NCBI GenBank assembly: GCA_017860075.1
Contig: JAFNAH010000002.1
Location: forward strand, 1 to 20,513
DNA: 20,513 nt
Direction of reading: 5' to 3'
From: Acidobacteriota bacterium
Lineage (GTDB): Bacteria > Acidobacteriota > UBA6911
Of this stretch, positions 1-7,623 are shown one piece after another (the first letter of the stretch is position 1; the number at the start of each line of letters is the position of its first letter). Both the position numbers and the translations under genes were made by a program. The notes beneath the pieces were generated by a model. It saw nothing but the letters and a program-made list of their open reading frames with translations. It made no database searches and was not told the origin of the DNA.

Positions 1-1
1 G

Positions 2-109
2 GAGGTGAAGCTGATCACGCCGATTGCGATGGAGAAGGGGTTGAGGTTTGCGATACGCGAGGGTGGCCGGACAGTGGGTGCGGGCGCCATCTCGGAGATT
101 ATCGAATAG
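2..109 (+). CDS. tuf: Elongation factor Tu, C-terminal fragment
   Basis: Only the last 35 codons are in the window; the gene begins upstream. The reading frame gives residues that match the end of EF-Tu domain 3, with the characteristic [19 protein letters not shown] segment and an ending of SEIIE before TAG. EF-Tu is the GTPase that delivers aminoacyl-tRNA to the ribosomal A site; domain 3 helps hold tRNA and contacts EF-Ts. It lies 14 nt before rpsJ, the usual str-S10 junction, so rpsL, rpsG and fusA probably lie upstream (inferred, not seen). Confidence 0.95.
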   Translation, partial: EVKLITPIAMEKGLRFAIREGGRTVGAGAISEIIE

Positions 110-123
110 GACAGGGACGCTAT

Positions 124-450
<327 letters not shown>

Positions 451-509
451 GGCACGGAGGATCGTGTCGGCCCTGGAGTAGATGGCTTTCCACGGAGCGG
501 CGGCCCCGG

Positions 510-535
510 CCTGAGCAATAGGGCAAACGCTCAGG
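510..535 (+). other. Inverted repeat in the S10-L3 gap
   Basis: The 110-nt gap between rpsJ and rplC has a perfect 7-bp inverted repeat: CCTGAGC at 510-516 and GCTCAGG at 529-535, separated by 12 nt. It lies about 25 nt before the L3 start. No T-tract follows, so a terminator is unlikely. It may be an mRNA hairpin or a chance pairing; only the repeat itself is seen. Confidence 0.3.
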
Positions 536-560
536 GCACGACAGCGCGAGGGAAAGAGAA

Positions 561-1190
561 ATGGTGGATGGACTGATAGGAATCAAGGTCGGGATGACCC
601 AGGTCTTTGCCGAGGACGGAACCGTCGTCCCCGTCACCGTGATCAGGACGGGCCCGTGCGTGGTAGTTCAGAAGAAAGTCCGTGAGAAGGACGGCTACGA
701 CGCGGTGCAGCTGGGGCTGGTGGAGTTCGTGCGGCCGGGGCGGGTCGGGAAGCCGCGGACCGGCCATTTCAAGAAGGCCGGCGTGCCGCCATGCCGCGTC
801 ATGCGCGAGTTTGCCTGCGACGAAGCGGAAGACGCGCTGAAGGTTGGTGACCAGATCCTCGTCGGCCAGGTTTTTCAGGCAAAAGACAAGGTGGATGTCA
901 TCGGGACAAGCAAGGGCAAAGGGTTCGCAGGCATGGTCAAGCGCCATAACTTTGGCGGCGGGGGCGCCTCCCACGGATCCATGTTCCACCGCGCGCCGGG
1001 ATCGATCGGCGCGTCGGCGTTTCCGAGTCGTGTCCTCCCGGGCATGCGCGCGGCGGGGCACATGGGAAGCGAGAGGGTTACGGCACAGAACCTTAGCGTC
1101 GTGCGTATCCAGGACCAGGAGAACCTTCTGCTCGTGAAGGGCGCGGTTCCGGGACGCAACGGCGGGTATGTGCTCGTGAAGAAGACTTGA
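561..1190 (+). CDS. rplC: 50S ribosomal protein L3
   Basis: 209 aa, the usual size. L3 is an early-assembling 23S rRNA-binding protein whose central loop reaches toward the peptidyl transferase centre. Visible family signatures are [15 protein letters not shown] near the N-terminus, [19 protein letters not shown] in the middle, the loop [20 protein letters not shown], and [15 protein letters not shown] near the end. The glutamine methylated by PrmB in E. coli L3 (Gln150, in GSIGQNQTP) aligns with alanine here (GSIGASAFP), so that modification cannot occur; this form is common outside gammaproteobacteria. ATG start with a purine-rich GAGGGAAAGAG just upstream. Confidence 0.98.
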   Translation: MVDGLIGIKVGMTQVFAEDGTVVPVTVIRTGPCVVVQKKVREKDGYDAVQLGLVEFVRPGRVGKPRTGHFKKAGVPPCRVMREFACDEAEDALKVGDQILVGQVFQAKDKVDVIGTSKGKGFAGMVKRHNFGGGGASHGSMFHRAPGSIGASAFPSRVLPGMRAAGHMGSERVTAQNLSVVRIQDQENLLLVKGAVPGRNGGYVLVKKT

Positions 1191-1252
1191 GAAACGTAAT
1201 GGGGGATTGCGAATCGCAGATGAAAGACAGTTGCCGGGCATTGCGCGACGTC

Positions 1253-1294
1253 GTCATCGGCCGTTCGTCATTCGGGACTGGTCATTGGTCTTTC
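1253..1294 (+). repeat. Three degenerate 14-bp tandem units
   Basis: In the 117-nt L3-L4 gap, three consecutive 14-bp units begin at 1253, 1267 and 1281: GTCATCGGCCGTTC, GTCATTCGGGACTG and GTCATTGGTCTTTC. They share a GTCAT core in exact 14-bp register and end shortly before the rplD ribosome-binding region. The copies are imperfect, so the array is either old or weakly constrained. Confidence 0.45.
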
Positions 1295-1307
1295 AGCGGG
1301 GTCAGTA

Positions 1308-1934
1308 ATGGCCGAGATTGATATCAGGAACCTCCAGAACGAGGTTGTCGGAAAACTGGAGTTGTCCGACGAGGTGTTCAAGGCGGAGTTGAACGAGCCC
1401 CTCATATGGGAGGCCGTCCGGCATTACGCCGACTCGCTTCGGGCAGGAACGGCCGCGACCAAGACGCGCGCCGAGGTCAGCGGAAGCGGGAAGAAACTGT
1501 GGCGACAGAAGGGCACGGGGCGAGCGCGCATCGGCAGCATCCGCAGCCCGCTGTGGCGTCACGGCGGGACCGTGCACGGCCCGCAGCCGAGGGACTACTC
1601 CTACCGGTTCCCGCGCAAGAAGCTGCGCGGGGCCATGCGCTCGGCGCTGTCCGCCAAGCTCGGCGAGAACCTCGTCACCGTCGTGGACTCCTTCAGCCTC
1701 GAGTCGCACAAGACCGCGGATTTCCGCAAGGTTCTCAAGGATCTCTGTGGTTCGGGCAAGGTGCTGATCGTGGAATCGGCCGCCAACCGGAATCTGGAGC
1801 TCTCTTCGCGCAACCTGCCGGATGTGAAGCTGGTTCCGGGCAACGCTGTGAACATCCGCGACGTCCTGAACTGCCGGATGCTTCTCTTTTCCAAGGATGC
1901 GATTCTCCAGGTGCAGGAGGTACTGAGCCGATGA
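1308..1934 (+). CDS. rplD: 50S ribosomal protein L4
   Basis: 208 aa, typical for bacterial L4. L4 binds 23S rRNA, and its extended loop lines the nascent peptide exit tunnel; in E. coli it also represses the S10 operon. The loop is recognisable as KTRAEVSGSGKKLWRQKGTGRARIGS followed by SPLWRHGGTVHGPQPRDYSY and FPRKKLRGAMRSALSAK. The C-terminal half has the usual alpha/beta fold with VLIVE and NLPDVKLVPGNAVNIRDVL. The ATG has only a weak GGGG upstream. The last codons overlap the rplW start by 4 nt (ATGA), implying translational coupling. Confidence 0.98.
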   Translation: MAEIDIRNLQNEVVGKLELSDEVFKAELNEPLIWEAVRHYADSLRAGTAATKTRAEVSGSGKKLWRQKGTGRARIGSIRSPLWRHGGTVHGPQPRDYSYRFPRKKLRGAMRSALSAKLGENLVTVVDSFSLESHKTADFRKVLKDLCGSGKVLIVESAANRNLELSSRNLPDVKLVPGNAVNIRDVLNCRMLLFSKDAILQVQEVLSR

Positions 1935-2224
1935 GCCGCGCGCACGAGGTTTTGAGACTTCCCGTGATCACCGAGAAGAGTACGCACCTCAAAGAGAACC
2001 TGCGTACGATGACCTTCAAGGTAGCGCGGGACGCCAACAAGAGCGAGATAAAGGAAGCGGTAGAACGGATTTTCAAGGTCAAGGTGGAGAGCGTGCGCAC
2101 GGCGTGTTTCCATGGGAAGACGCGCCGTCAGGGACGTTACTCCGGACGAAGGCCGGACTGGAAGAAGGCTTACGTCACACTCAGGGAAGGGGAGAAGATG
2201 GTCGAGTTCTCCGAGACCGTCTAG
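1931..2224 (+). CDS. rplW: 50S ribosomal protein L23
   Basis: 97 aa, within the family range. L23 lies at the tunnel exit and docks trigger factor, SRP and the Sec translocon. Family landmarks are VLRLPVITEKSTHLKE at the N-terminus, TFKVARDANKSEIKEAVERIFKVKV, and a basic stretch GKTRRQGRYSGRRPDWKKAYVTL. I chose the ATG at 1931 that overlaps the rplD TGA in an ATGA arrangement; an open frame runs further upstream inside rplD but has no homology. Tight coupling to rplD fits equimolar production. Confidence 0.97.
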   Translation: MSRAHEVLRLPVITEKSTHLKENLRTMTFKVARDANKSEIKEAVERIFKVKVESVRTACFHGKTRRQGRYSGRRPDWKKAYVTLREGEKMVEFSETV

Positions 2225-2248
2225 TCCAGAGCAGGAGCGTACAAGGCC

Positions 2249-3076
2249 ATGGCGATCAAATCATACAGGCCCACCTCACCGGCGATCAGGTTCCGGACAA
2301 CCCTGATCAACGATGACCTGTCGCGGGAGCGGCCCCTGAAGCGCCTGACCGAGCCGAGGCAGCGTATCTCGGGTCGGGACAACAAAGGCCACCTCCAGGT
2401 GCGGCATCGCGGGGGCGGGCACAAGAAGCTTTACCGGGTGATCGACTTCCGGAGGGACAAGCGCGACATACCGGCGAAGGTTGCTGCGCTTGAATACGAC
2501 CCCAACCGATCGGCGCGCATCGCGCTATTGGCGTATGCGGATGGTGAGAAGCGATACATCCTGGCCCCGAACGGGCTCACCGTGGGAGCGACCGTGCTGG
2601 CCGGCGAGGGCGCGGACATCCTGGTCGGCAACGCTTTGCCCCTGAAGAACATCCCCCTGGGGACGATGGTGCACAACATCGAACTCAAGAAGGGCAAGGG
2701 CGGCCAGATGGCCCGGGCCGCCGGAGTCGCCGCCCAGCTGCTGGCGAAGGAAGCGGGCTATGCACAGCTGAAAATGCCCTCGGGGGAAACCAGGATGGTT
2801 CACCTCGACTGCTATGCGACCGTCGGCCAGGTGGGAAACCTGGATCACGAAAACATACATATCGGCAAGGCGGGGCGTACCCGCTGGCTGGGACGCAGGC
2901 CCACGGTGCGCGGCGTCGCGATGAATCCGATCGACCATCCGCACGGGGGCGGGGAAGGCAAGACCTCGGGAGGCCGCAACCCGGTCAGCCCGTGGGGGAT
3001 CCCCACAAAAGGTTACAAGACGCGGAACAACAAGCGGACGCAGCGCTTCATCATGAAACGCCGCGACAGGAAGTAG
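2249..3076 (+). CDS. rplB: 50S ribosomal protein L2
   Basis: 275 aa, the standard length. L2 is one of the most conserved 50S proteins, needed for subunit association and peptidyl transferase centre assembly. Clear signatures are [14 protein letters not shown] at the start, [28 protein letters not shown], and the C-terminal loop [20 protein letters not shown] containing the conserved histidine tied to peptidyl transfer, followed by [21 protein letters not shown] start, with a GCAGGAG element about 11 nt upstream. It lies 24 nt after rplW and 12 nt before rpsS. Confidence 0.99.
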   Translation: MAIKSYRPTSPAIRFRTTLINDDLSRERPLKRLTEPRQRISGRDNKGHLQVRHRGGGHKKLYRVIDFRRDKRDIPAKVAALEYDPNRSARIALLAYADGEKRYILAPNGLTVGATVLAGEGADILVGNALPLKNIPLGTMVHNIELKKGKGGQMARAAGVAAQLLAKEAGYAQLKMPSGETRMVHLDCYATVGQVGNLDHENIHIGKAGRTRWLGRRPTVRGVAMNPIDHPHGGGEGKTSGGRNPVSPWGIPTKGYKTRNNKRTQRFIMKRRDRK

Positions 3077-3088
3077 GAGGTTGGCTGC

Positions 3089-3385
3089 ATGACCAGATCG
3101 GTAAAGAAGGGCCCGTTCATCGACGGTCACCTGATGAAAAAGGTGCGCATGGCCAAGGCCTCGTCCAGCCGGGTCGTCATCAAGACCTGGTCCAGGCGAT
3201 CAACGATCGTACCCGACATGGTCGGGCTGACGCTTGCAGTCCACAACGGGAAGAAATTCATCCCGATTTACATTTCCGAGAACATGGTCAGCCACAAGCT
3301 GGGAGAGTTCGCTCCTACCCGGATTTTCAAGGGTCACACGACCAAGGTTGCGGAAAAGACGACGCCGGTTAAGCCGCCTGCCTAG
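3089..3385 (+). CDS. rpsS: 30S ribosomal protein S19
   Basis: 98 aa, slightly longer than the usual 92-93. S19 sits in the 30S head, pairs with S13 and contacts A-site tRNA and bridge elements. Diagnostic sequence is [17 protein letters not shown] at the N-terminus, [32 protein letters not shown] in the middle, and [22 protein letters not shown] strong TAGGAGGT ribosome-binding site overlaps the rplB stop, 12 nt upstream, so the two genes are probably translated in sequence. Confidence 0.98.
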   Translation: MTRSVKKGPFIDGHLMKKVRMAKASSSRVVIKTWSRRSTIVPDMVGLTLAVHNGKKFIPIYISENMVSHKLGEFAPTRIFKGHTTKVAEKTTPVKPPA

Positions 3386-3457
3386 GGAGAATTCACGGCG
3401 GATGCCGATTGTCCGGCCCGATGACGGCCGCCGAGTTACGAGCGACGGAAGCAGACT

Positions 3458-3811
3458 ATGGAAGCAATTGCAAAAGGCAAGTATCTGAAGGGAAGCCCGC
3501 AGAAGGCGCGCCTGGTCATTGACCTCATACGTGGGAAGAATGTCCAGGAGGCGCTGGCGATCCTCCGCTTCACCAAGAAGAGGGCTACGCGGGCTATCGA
3601 AAAGGTGCTGCTGTCAGCGGTAGCGAATGCCCGGGAAAAGAACGCCACGGCCGACGTGGACCGTTTCGTGGTCGATCGCGCCGTCGTGAACTCGGGGCCG
3701 ACGAAGTGGCGCCGCCGCGTTCGCCCGGCGCCCATGGGCCGGGCCTACCGGGAGCAGCGCCGGTACAAGCACATTACCATCTCGATCAAGGGCAGCGACG
3801 TAGAGGAATAG
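3458..3811 (+). CDS. rplV: 50S ribosomal protein L22
   Basis: 117 aa, the usual 110-120. L22 binds all six domains of 23S rRNA, and its beta-hairpin lines the exit tunnel beside L4. The N-terminal helix region (YLKGSPQKARLVIDLIRGKNVQEAL) and the hairpin and tail (VVNSGPTKWRRRVRPAPMGRAYREQRRYKHITI) are typical. ATG start with only a weak CGGAAG upstream. The 72-nt gap after rpsS is longer than its neighbours and shows no clear structure. rpsC follows after 13 nt. Confidence 0.97.
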   Translation: MEAIAKGKYLKGSPQKARLVIDLIRGKNVQEALAILRFTKKRATRAIEKVLLSAVANAREKNATADVDRFVVDRAVVNSGPTKWRRRVRPAPMGRAYREQRRYKHITISIKGSDVEE

Positions 3812-3824
3812 GGGAGGTTGAGTC

Positions 3825-4475
3825 TTGGGTCAGAAAGTTCATCCGTACGGCTTCAGGCTTGGAATCAACCGGACGTGGCGCTCGCGCTGGTTCGCCCGGA
3901 AGGACTATGGAGCTCTCCTGCTGGAAGACCTGAATCTGAAGCTCATGCTTAAGAAGAAGTTCTTCCATGCCGGCATTTCCCACATCGAAATCGAGCGGGC
4001 GGCAAACAAGCTCACTATCATCATCTTCACGGCCCGCCCCGGGATCATCGTCGGCAAGAAGGGGAGCGAGATCGAGAAGTTGAAGAAGGATCTGCAGGCG
4101 CTGACCGGCAGGGATGTGAACCTCAAGATCCAGGAGGTCAACAAGCCGGAACTGGACTCCCAGCTCGTCTCCGAGGGGATCGCGCAGCAACTGGAGAAGC
4201 GGATCGCGTTCCGCCGTGCGATGCGCCGGGCTGTCGACAGCACCCTGCGCTTCGGCGCCAAGGGGATCAAGGTCCGGGTGTCCGGCCGCCTCAACGGTGC
4301 CGAAATCGCGCGCACGGAATGGTATCTGCACGGGCAGCTGCCGCTTCATACCCTGCGTGCCGACATCGATTACGGCTTCGCCCAGGCGTACACCACGTAC
4401 GGCGTGATCGGGATCAAGGTCTGGATCTACAAGGGAGAAGTGTTCGACGTCCTGAAGCCGGAACGGGCGCGGTAG
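3825..4475 (+). CDS. rpsC: 30S ribosomal protein S3
   Basis: 216 aa with a TTG start. S3 is part of the mRNA entry channel in the 30S head and has mRNA-unwinding activity with S4 and S5. The N-terminus reads [23 protein letters not shown], the standard S3 opening, which fixes the start at TTG; the strong GGGGAGG at 3811-3817 supports it. The KH domain carries [19 protein letters not shown], and the C-terminal domain contains [22 protein letters not shown] and [14 protein letters not shown]. Slightly shorter in the C-terminal tail than E. coli S3 (about 233 aa). Confidence 0.98.
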   Translation: MGQKVHPYGFRLGINRTWRSRWFARKDYGALLLEDLNLKLMLKKKFFHAGISHIEIERAANKLTIIIFTARPGIIVGKKGSEIEKLKKDLQALTGRDVNLKIQEVNKPELDSQLVSEGIAQQLEKRIAFRRAMRRAVDSTLRFGAKGIKVRVSGRLNGAEIARTEWYLHGQLPLHTLRADIDYGFAQAYTTYGVIGIKVWIYKGEVFDVLKPERAR

Positions 4476-4499
4476 CCTGCTTCCAGGGAGTAGTTGCTC

Positions 4500-4922
4500 A
4501 TGTTGATGCCGAAGAAAGTCAAGTATCGAAAACAGCAGAAGGGCAAGCGCCGCGGGAAGGCCTGGCGCGGCTCTGAAGTGACTTTCGGGGAGTACGGGTT
4601 GAAGGCGCTCGAAACCGGCTGGGTTACCGACCGCCAGATCGAGGCGGGACGCGTTGCGATCACACGCTTTGTCAAACGCGGCGGCAAGATCTGGATTCGG
4701 GTCTTCCCGGACAAACCGATCACCAAGAAACCCGCCGAGACCCGTATGGGCAAAGGGAAGGGCGCGCCGGAAGGATGGGTTGCAGTGGTACGACCGGGCA
4801 AGATCCTGTATGAGATGGAGGGGGTCACCGAGGAAGTGGCCCAGGAGGCCATGCGACTTGCGGCTCACAAGCTTTCCGTGAAATCCAGGTTCGTAAAGCG
4901 TTTTGGCAAGGGGGAGGCATGA
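4500..4922 (+). CDS. rplP: 50S ribosomal protein L16
   Basis: 140 aa, close to the family norm of 136-140. L16 is placed at the base of the central protuberance and organises the tRNA A and P sites of the 50S. The opening [20 protein letters not shown] and the segments [23 protein letters not shown] and [25 protein letters not shown] are diagnostic. I chose ATG at 4500, nine nt after GGGAG at 4486-4490, over an in-frame TTG two codons earlier. The stop overlaps the rpmC ATG (ATGA), indicating coupling. Confidence 0.97.
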   Translation: MLMPKKVKYRKQQKGKRRGKAWRGSEVTFGEYGLKALETGWVTDRQIEAGRVAITRFVKRGGKIWIRVFPDKPITKKPAETRMGKGKGAPEGWVAVVRPGKILYEMEGVTEEVAQEAMRLAAHKLSVKSRFVKRFGKGEA

Positions 4923-5125
4923 AAGCTTCCAAGTTGAGGGACATGTCCAGGGAAGATCTCTTGCAGGAGGAGTCGGCCCTCCGGGAGCGGCTTTTCCGAC
5001 TGAGATTCCAGGCGGCAACCGGCCAGCTGGAAAGCGCTTCGAAGGTGCACGGCGTCCGCAAGGATATCGCACGGATTCTCACCGTCCTGCACGAGAAGGA
5101 AGAGCCCAAGCAAGGAAAGAAGTAG
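4919..5125 (+). CDS. rpmC: 50S ribosomal protein L29
   Basis: 68 aa, typical for this small two-helix protein at the tunnel exit, next to L23 and the trigger factor docking site. The sequence [27 protein letters not shown] followed by [21 protein letters not shown] matches the family. GGGGAGG lies just before the ATG, which overlaps the rplP stop by 4 nt. The tail [10 protein letters not shown] is charged and variable. Confidence 0.96.
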   Translation: MKASKLRDMSREDLLQEESALRERLFRLRFQAATGQLESASKVHGVRKDIARILTVLHEKEEPKQGKK

Positions 5126-5144
5126 CCGGAGAGGCACAAGGAAG

Positions 5145-5414
5145 ATGACTACGCAGCCCAAGACAAGAGGATTGAGGAAGACCCGGGTGGGTGTCGTTAC
5201 CAGCACTGCGATGAAGAAGACCGTGACCGTCGCAGTGGACAGGCTCGTCCAGCATCCGATGTACAAGAAGACGCTGCGCCGGACCAGCAAGCTCATGGCC
5301 CATGACGAGTCGGGCACATGCAAGGTAGGGGACCGGGTTCTGATAGTCGAAACACGTCCGCTGAGTGCTCGAAAGAGGTGGCGGGTAACGGAGATCCTGG
5401 TGAAAGCCAGCTGA
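5145..5414 (+). CDS. rpsQ: 30S ribosomal protein S17
   Basis: 89 aa, as expected. S17 is a primary 16S rRNA-binding protein of the 30S body with an OB-fold. Family features are [64 protein letters not shown]. The first ten residues are a variable basic extension. ATG start with GGAGAGG and AAGGA nearby. Last gene of the S10 group in the canonical order; a 104-nt gap follows before rplN. Confidence 0.97.
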   Translation: MTTQPKTRGLRKTRVGVVTSTAMKKTVTVAVDRLVQHPMYKKTLRRTSKLMAHDESGTCKVGDRVLIVETRPLSARKRWRVTEILVKAS

Positions 5415-5518
5415 CTCGAATGGCGAGGCGCGAACCGCGGATGATGGCCCGGGAACGAGCGGCGTCGAAAGCTGGAAGGCGTTCATCCGTGCTTCGTCAA
5501 TCCCGATAGGGGGCAGTC

Positions 5519-5887
5519 ATGATTCAGATGAGGACAATCCTGGACGTTGCGGACAACTCGGGTGCCCGCAAGATCTCGTGCATCCACGCCAGGGGCAACC
5601 AGGTCGGGCGCGTTGCGACGCTGGGCGATATCATCACGGCCAACGTCAAGGAAGCGTCTCCCGACGGCAGCGTCAAGAAGGGAGACGTGGTCAGGGCGGT
5701 CATCGTGCGGACCCGGAAGGAGTATCGACGGAAGGATGGTACCTACATCCGGTTCGACGACAACGCGGCTGTGCTCATCAACGATCAGAAGGAACCGATT
5801 GGAACGCGCGTGTTCGGTCCGGTCAGCCGGGAATTGAGGGACAGGGAGTTTCTGAAAATTGTATCCCTGGCCCCCGAGGTGATTTAG
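5519..5887 (+). CDS. rplN: 50S ribosomal protein L14
   Basis: 122 aa, the exact usual length. L14 forms intersubunit bridges with 16S rRNA and binds the silencing factor RsfS and L19. Diagnostic segments are [24 protein letters not shown] at the start (family starts MIQ), [30 protein letters not shown], and [23 protein letters not shown] then [23 protein letters not shown] sits about five nt upstream of the ATG. First gene of the spc group; no clear promoter is visible in the 104-nt gap before it. Confidence 0.99.
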   Translation: MIQMRTILDVADNSGARKISCIHARGNQVGRVATLGDIITANVKEASPDGSVKKGDVVRAVIVRTRKEYRRKDGTYIRFDDNAAVLINDQKEPIGTRVFGPVSRELRDREFLKIVSLAPEVI

Positions 5888-5913
5888 CGGCGCGCTAACG
5901 AGGAAGAGAGTCC

Positions 5914-6240
5914 ATGCCAAAGCTGCAGATCAAGAAGAACGACCAGGTTTTCGTGCTGACGGGCAAGGACCGCGGCAAGACCGGCAAGGTGCTCAAAGTG
6001 CTTCCGGATACCGCCCGTGCAATCGTGGAAGGCTTGAATTTCCAGCAGAAGCACACCCGACCCAACCCGCAGAAGAACATCAAGGGAGGAATTCTGCCGA
6101 AGGAAGCTTCGATCCACCTCTCCAACCTGATGGTGGTCTGCAAGCGCTGCAACAAGCGTGCCAGGGTGGGGATTTCGCGGGTGCAGGACGGACGCAAAGT
6201 CAGGGTTTGCAAGAACTGCAACGAGCTTCTGGATGAATAG
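5914..6240 (+). CDS. rplX: 50S ribosomal protein L24
   Basis: 108 aa. L24 is an assembly initiator for the 50S that binds the 5' domain of 23S rRNA. A KOW motif is visible near the N-terminus (DQVFVLTGKDRGKTGKVLKVL), then IVEGLNFQQKHTRPNPQKNIKGGILPKEASIHLSNLMVV. The C-terminal part contains two CxxC pairs (CKRC and CKNC), a zinc-ribbon-like arrangement seen in many bacterial L24s and absent in E. coli. GAGGAAGAG before the ATG is a good ribosome-binding site. Confidence 0.97.
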   Translation: MPKLQIKKNDQVFVLTGKDRGKTGKVLKVLPDTARAIVEGLNFQQKHTRPNPQKNIKGGILPKEASIHLSNLMVVCKRCNKRARVGISRVQDGRKVRVCKNCNELLDE

Positions 6241-6249
6241 GGATATGCG

Positions 6250-6261
6250 CCTCCTGTGAGG
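6250..6261 (+). promoter_or_regulatory. Small hairpin masking the rplE Shine-Dalgarno
   Basis: CCTC at 6250-6253 can pair with GAGG at 6258-6261 across a 4-nt loop. GAGG is the apparent Shine-Dalgarno of rplE (ATG at 6269, 7-nt spacing), so the hairpin would hide it. The L24-L5 junction is where S8 represses the spc operon in E. coli. The stem is only 4 bp, so a regulatory role is speculative. Confidence 0.25.
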
Positions 6262-6268
6262 ACTGAAC

Positions 6269-6820
6269 ATGAGTCGACTTAGAGAACTTTACAAGACGGA
6301 AGCGGTGCCCGCCCTGATGAAGCAGTTCGGGTACAAGAACATCATGGCCGTACCCAGGCTGGTGAAAATAAACGTCAACATGGGGCTTGGGGAAGCCATC
6401 GCCAATGCCAAGGTGCTCGACGTGGCTGCCGAAGAACTGGCGGCAATCACCGGGCAGCGCCCCGTGGTCACCAAGGCGAAGAAATCCATCGCCGCCTTCA
6501 AGCTGCGACAGGGGATGCCGATCGGGGTCACTGCGACACTGCGCGGATCCCGCATGTACGAGTTCCTGGATCGGCTGGTGAGCGTCGCGCTGCCGCGCGT
6601 GCGCGATTTCAGGGGCGTGTCGCCGAGGTCCTTTGACGGCCGCGGCAACTACACCCTGGGACTGAAGGATCAGTTGGTCTTTCCCGAGATAGATTTTGCC
6701 AAGGCGGACAAGGCACGCGGGATGAACGTGACCGTTGTGACGAGCGCCAGATCCGATGAAGAGGCGTACGAGCTGCTGCGGGTCCTGGGCATGCCTTTCG
6801 CCAAGAGGGAGCAACAATAG
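6269..6820 (+). CDS. rplE: 50S ribosomal protein L5
   Basis: 183 aa, the usual 179-180 plus a few residues. L5 binds 5S rRNA in the central protuberance and contacts P-site tRNA. Recognised from the N-terminal [40 protein letters not shown], the central [33 protein letters not shown], and [29 protein letters not shown]. The ATG at 6269 follows GAGG. A 104-nt gap with a hairpin separates it from rpsZ. Confidence 0.98.
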   Translation: MSRLRELYKTEAVPALMKQFGYKNIMAVPRLVKINVNMGLGEAIANAKVLDVAAEELAAITGQRPVVTKAKKSIAAFKLRQGMPIGVTATLRGSRMYEFLDRLVSVALPRVRDFRGVSPRSFDGRGNYTLGLKDQLVFPEIDFAKADKARGMNVTVVTSARSDEEAYELLRVLGMPFAKREQQ

Positions 6821-6844
6821 ATTGGGGATCGGTCCGGGAGCGCA

Positions 6845-6882
6845 CCCGCCGCTGTCCTGAAACAGGCGACAGACGAAGCGGG
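6845..6882 (+). promoter_or_regulatory. Extended hairpin before the S14 gene
   Basis: In the 104-nt L5-S14 gap, an imperfect hairpin has an outer stem CCCGC (6845-6849) with GCGGG (6878-6882), a middle stem CTGTC (6852-6856) with GACAG (6868-6872), and an inner stem CTG (6857-6859) with CAG (6863-6865) closing an AAA loop. Internal loops of 2 and 5 nt and a GC bulge interrupt it. No T-run follows. It could be a ribosomal protein binding site in the mRNA; this is inference from the pairing only. Confidence 0.35.
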
Positions 6883-6924
6883 ACGGGGCTTCCGGCCGTT
6901 TGAAACCTGAAGAGTGGAGTGATT

Positions 6925-7110
6925 GTGGCCAGAACGAGCTTGATCGCCAAAGCCCGAAGCAAACCCAAATTCAAGGCGCGCGCCTACCATCGTTGCCAGC
7001 GGTGCGGTCGCCCGCGCGGATACCTGCGGAAGTTTCAGCTCTGCCGGTTGTGTTTCAGGGAGCTGGCACTCGCGGGTGAAATCCCGGGAGTCACGAAATC
7101 GAGCTGGTAG
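6925..7110 (+). CDS. rpsZ: 30S ribosomal protein S14, zinc-binding type (S14 type Z)
   Basis: 61 aa, the exact length of the short zinc form of S14. It helps assemble the 30S head. Opening [11 protein letters not shown] with the start codon GTG at 6925 (an in-frame GTG two codons earlier at 6919 is less likely, because GAGTGGAG at 6912-6919 lies at proper distance from 6925). The four zinc ligands are C24, C27, C40 and C43 (CQRC and CRLC), and the end [11 protein letters not shown] is characteristic. The C+ form means zinc is needed; a C- paralogue may exist elsewhere. Confidence 0.97.
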   Translation: MARTSLIAKARSKPKFKARAYHRCQRCGRPRGYLRKFQLCRLCFRELALAGEIPGVTKSSW

Positions 7111-7120
7111 GAAGACGAGT

Positions 7121-7176
7121 CCGGGCGTTTACATCCCGCGCGCGCAGGCATCGCGCGGAGACGGACATGCGCCCGG
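7121..7176 (+). promoter_or_regulatory. Nested GC-rich hairpin before the S8 gene
   Basis: The 82-nt S14-S8 gap contains two nested, perfect 7-bp inverted repeats. The outer is CCGGGCG (7121-7127) with CGCCCGG (7170-7176); the inner is CCGCGCG (7136-7142) with CGCGCGG (7152-7158) around a 9-nt loop. The structure ends 4 nt before the rpsH Shine-Dalgarno (GGAG, 7181-7184). It has no following T-tract, so it is not an intrinsic terminator. S8 is the autogenous regulator of the spc operon in E. coli, so an S8-binding mRNA element is a reasonable hypothesis, not shown. Confidence 0.4.
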
Positions 7177-7192
7177 CTTTGGAGTCTTGAAC

Positions 7193-7591
7193 ATGACTAT
7201 GACTGACCCTATTGCTGACTTGCTGACCCAAATTCGCAACGCTGTCGCCGCCAGACATGAGTCGGTGGACGTGCCGGCGTCGAAGATGAAGCTGGAGATC
7301 GTGCGGATTCTCAAGGAGGAAGGCTTCATCGAGAGCTATGCGCTCGCACGGGACAATCGCCAGGGGACCATACGGATCGTGCTCCGGTATACGTCCGGCA
7401 AACAGCCCGTAATCGGCACCCTGAACCGCGTGAGCCGGCCCGGGTGCCGTGTCTACGCCGACCGGACGGAGATCCCGTCCATCCTGGGCGGACTCGGTCT
7501 GTGCATCCTCTCCACCTCCAGGGGAATCCTCACGGGTGAGCAGGCCAGGCAGCAGGGGGTCGGCGGAGAGGTGCTTTGTTCGGTCAGCTGA
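7193..7591 (+). CDS. rpsH: 30S ribosomal protein S8
   Basis: 132 aa, as in the family. S8 binds helix 21 of 16S rRNA early in assembly and in E. coli represses the spc operon. The N-terminus TDPIADLLTQIRNAVAARHESVDVPASKMKLEIVRILKEEGFI and the C-terminal signature STSRGILTGEQARQQGVGGEVLC are diagnostic. ATG at 7193 lies 8 nt after GGAG; a second ATG at 7199 gives the shorter canonical MTDP start, but its spacing is 14 nt. An open frame extends upstream into the intergenic gap without homology. Confidence 0.97.
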   Translation: MTMTDPIADLLTQIRNAVAARHESVDVPASKMKLEIVRILKEEGFIESYALARDNRQGTIRIVLRYTSGKQPVIGTLNRVSRPGCRVYADRTEIPSILGGLGLCILSTSRGILTGEQARQQGVGGEVLCSVS

Positions 7592-7623
7592 GCGCTGCGT
7601 AAATCACAGAGCTAAGGTGGAAC

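Noticed and set aside
531..1241. 236-codon minus-strand frame opposite rplC
   Set aside because: Antisense shadow in a GC-rich gene.
1406..1930. N-terminal extension of L23 inside rplD
   Set aside because: It lies in another frame of rplD and has no similarity; L23 begins at 1931.
3786..5072. 428-codon open frame on the minus strand opposite rpsC and rplP
   Set aside because: It is the antisense of known ribosomal genes, a typical artefact of high GC; the encoded sequence matches no family I recognise.
5420..5509. 29-codon basic peptide between rpsQ and rplN
   Set aside because: No Shine-Dalgarno, no homology, arginine-rich composition expected by chance in GC-rich DNA.
7076..7192. N-terminal extension of S8
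   Set aside because: The frame is open through the gap, but homology starts at 7193 or 7199 and the Shine-Dalgarno fits 7193.
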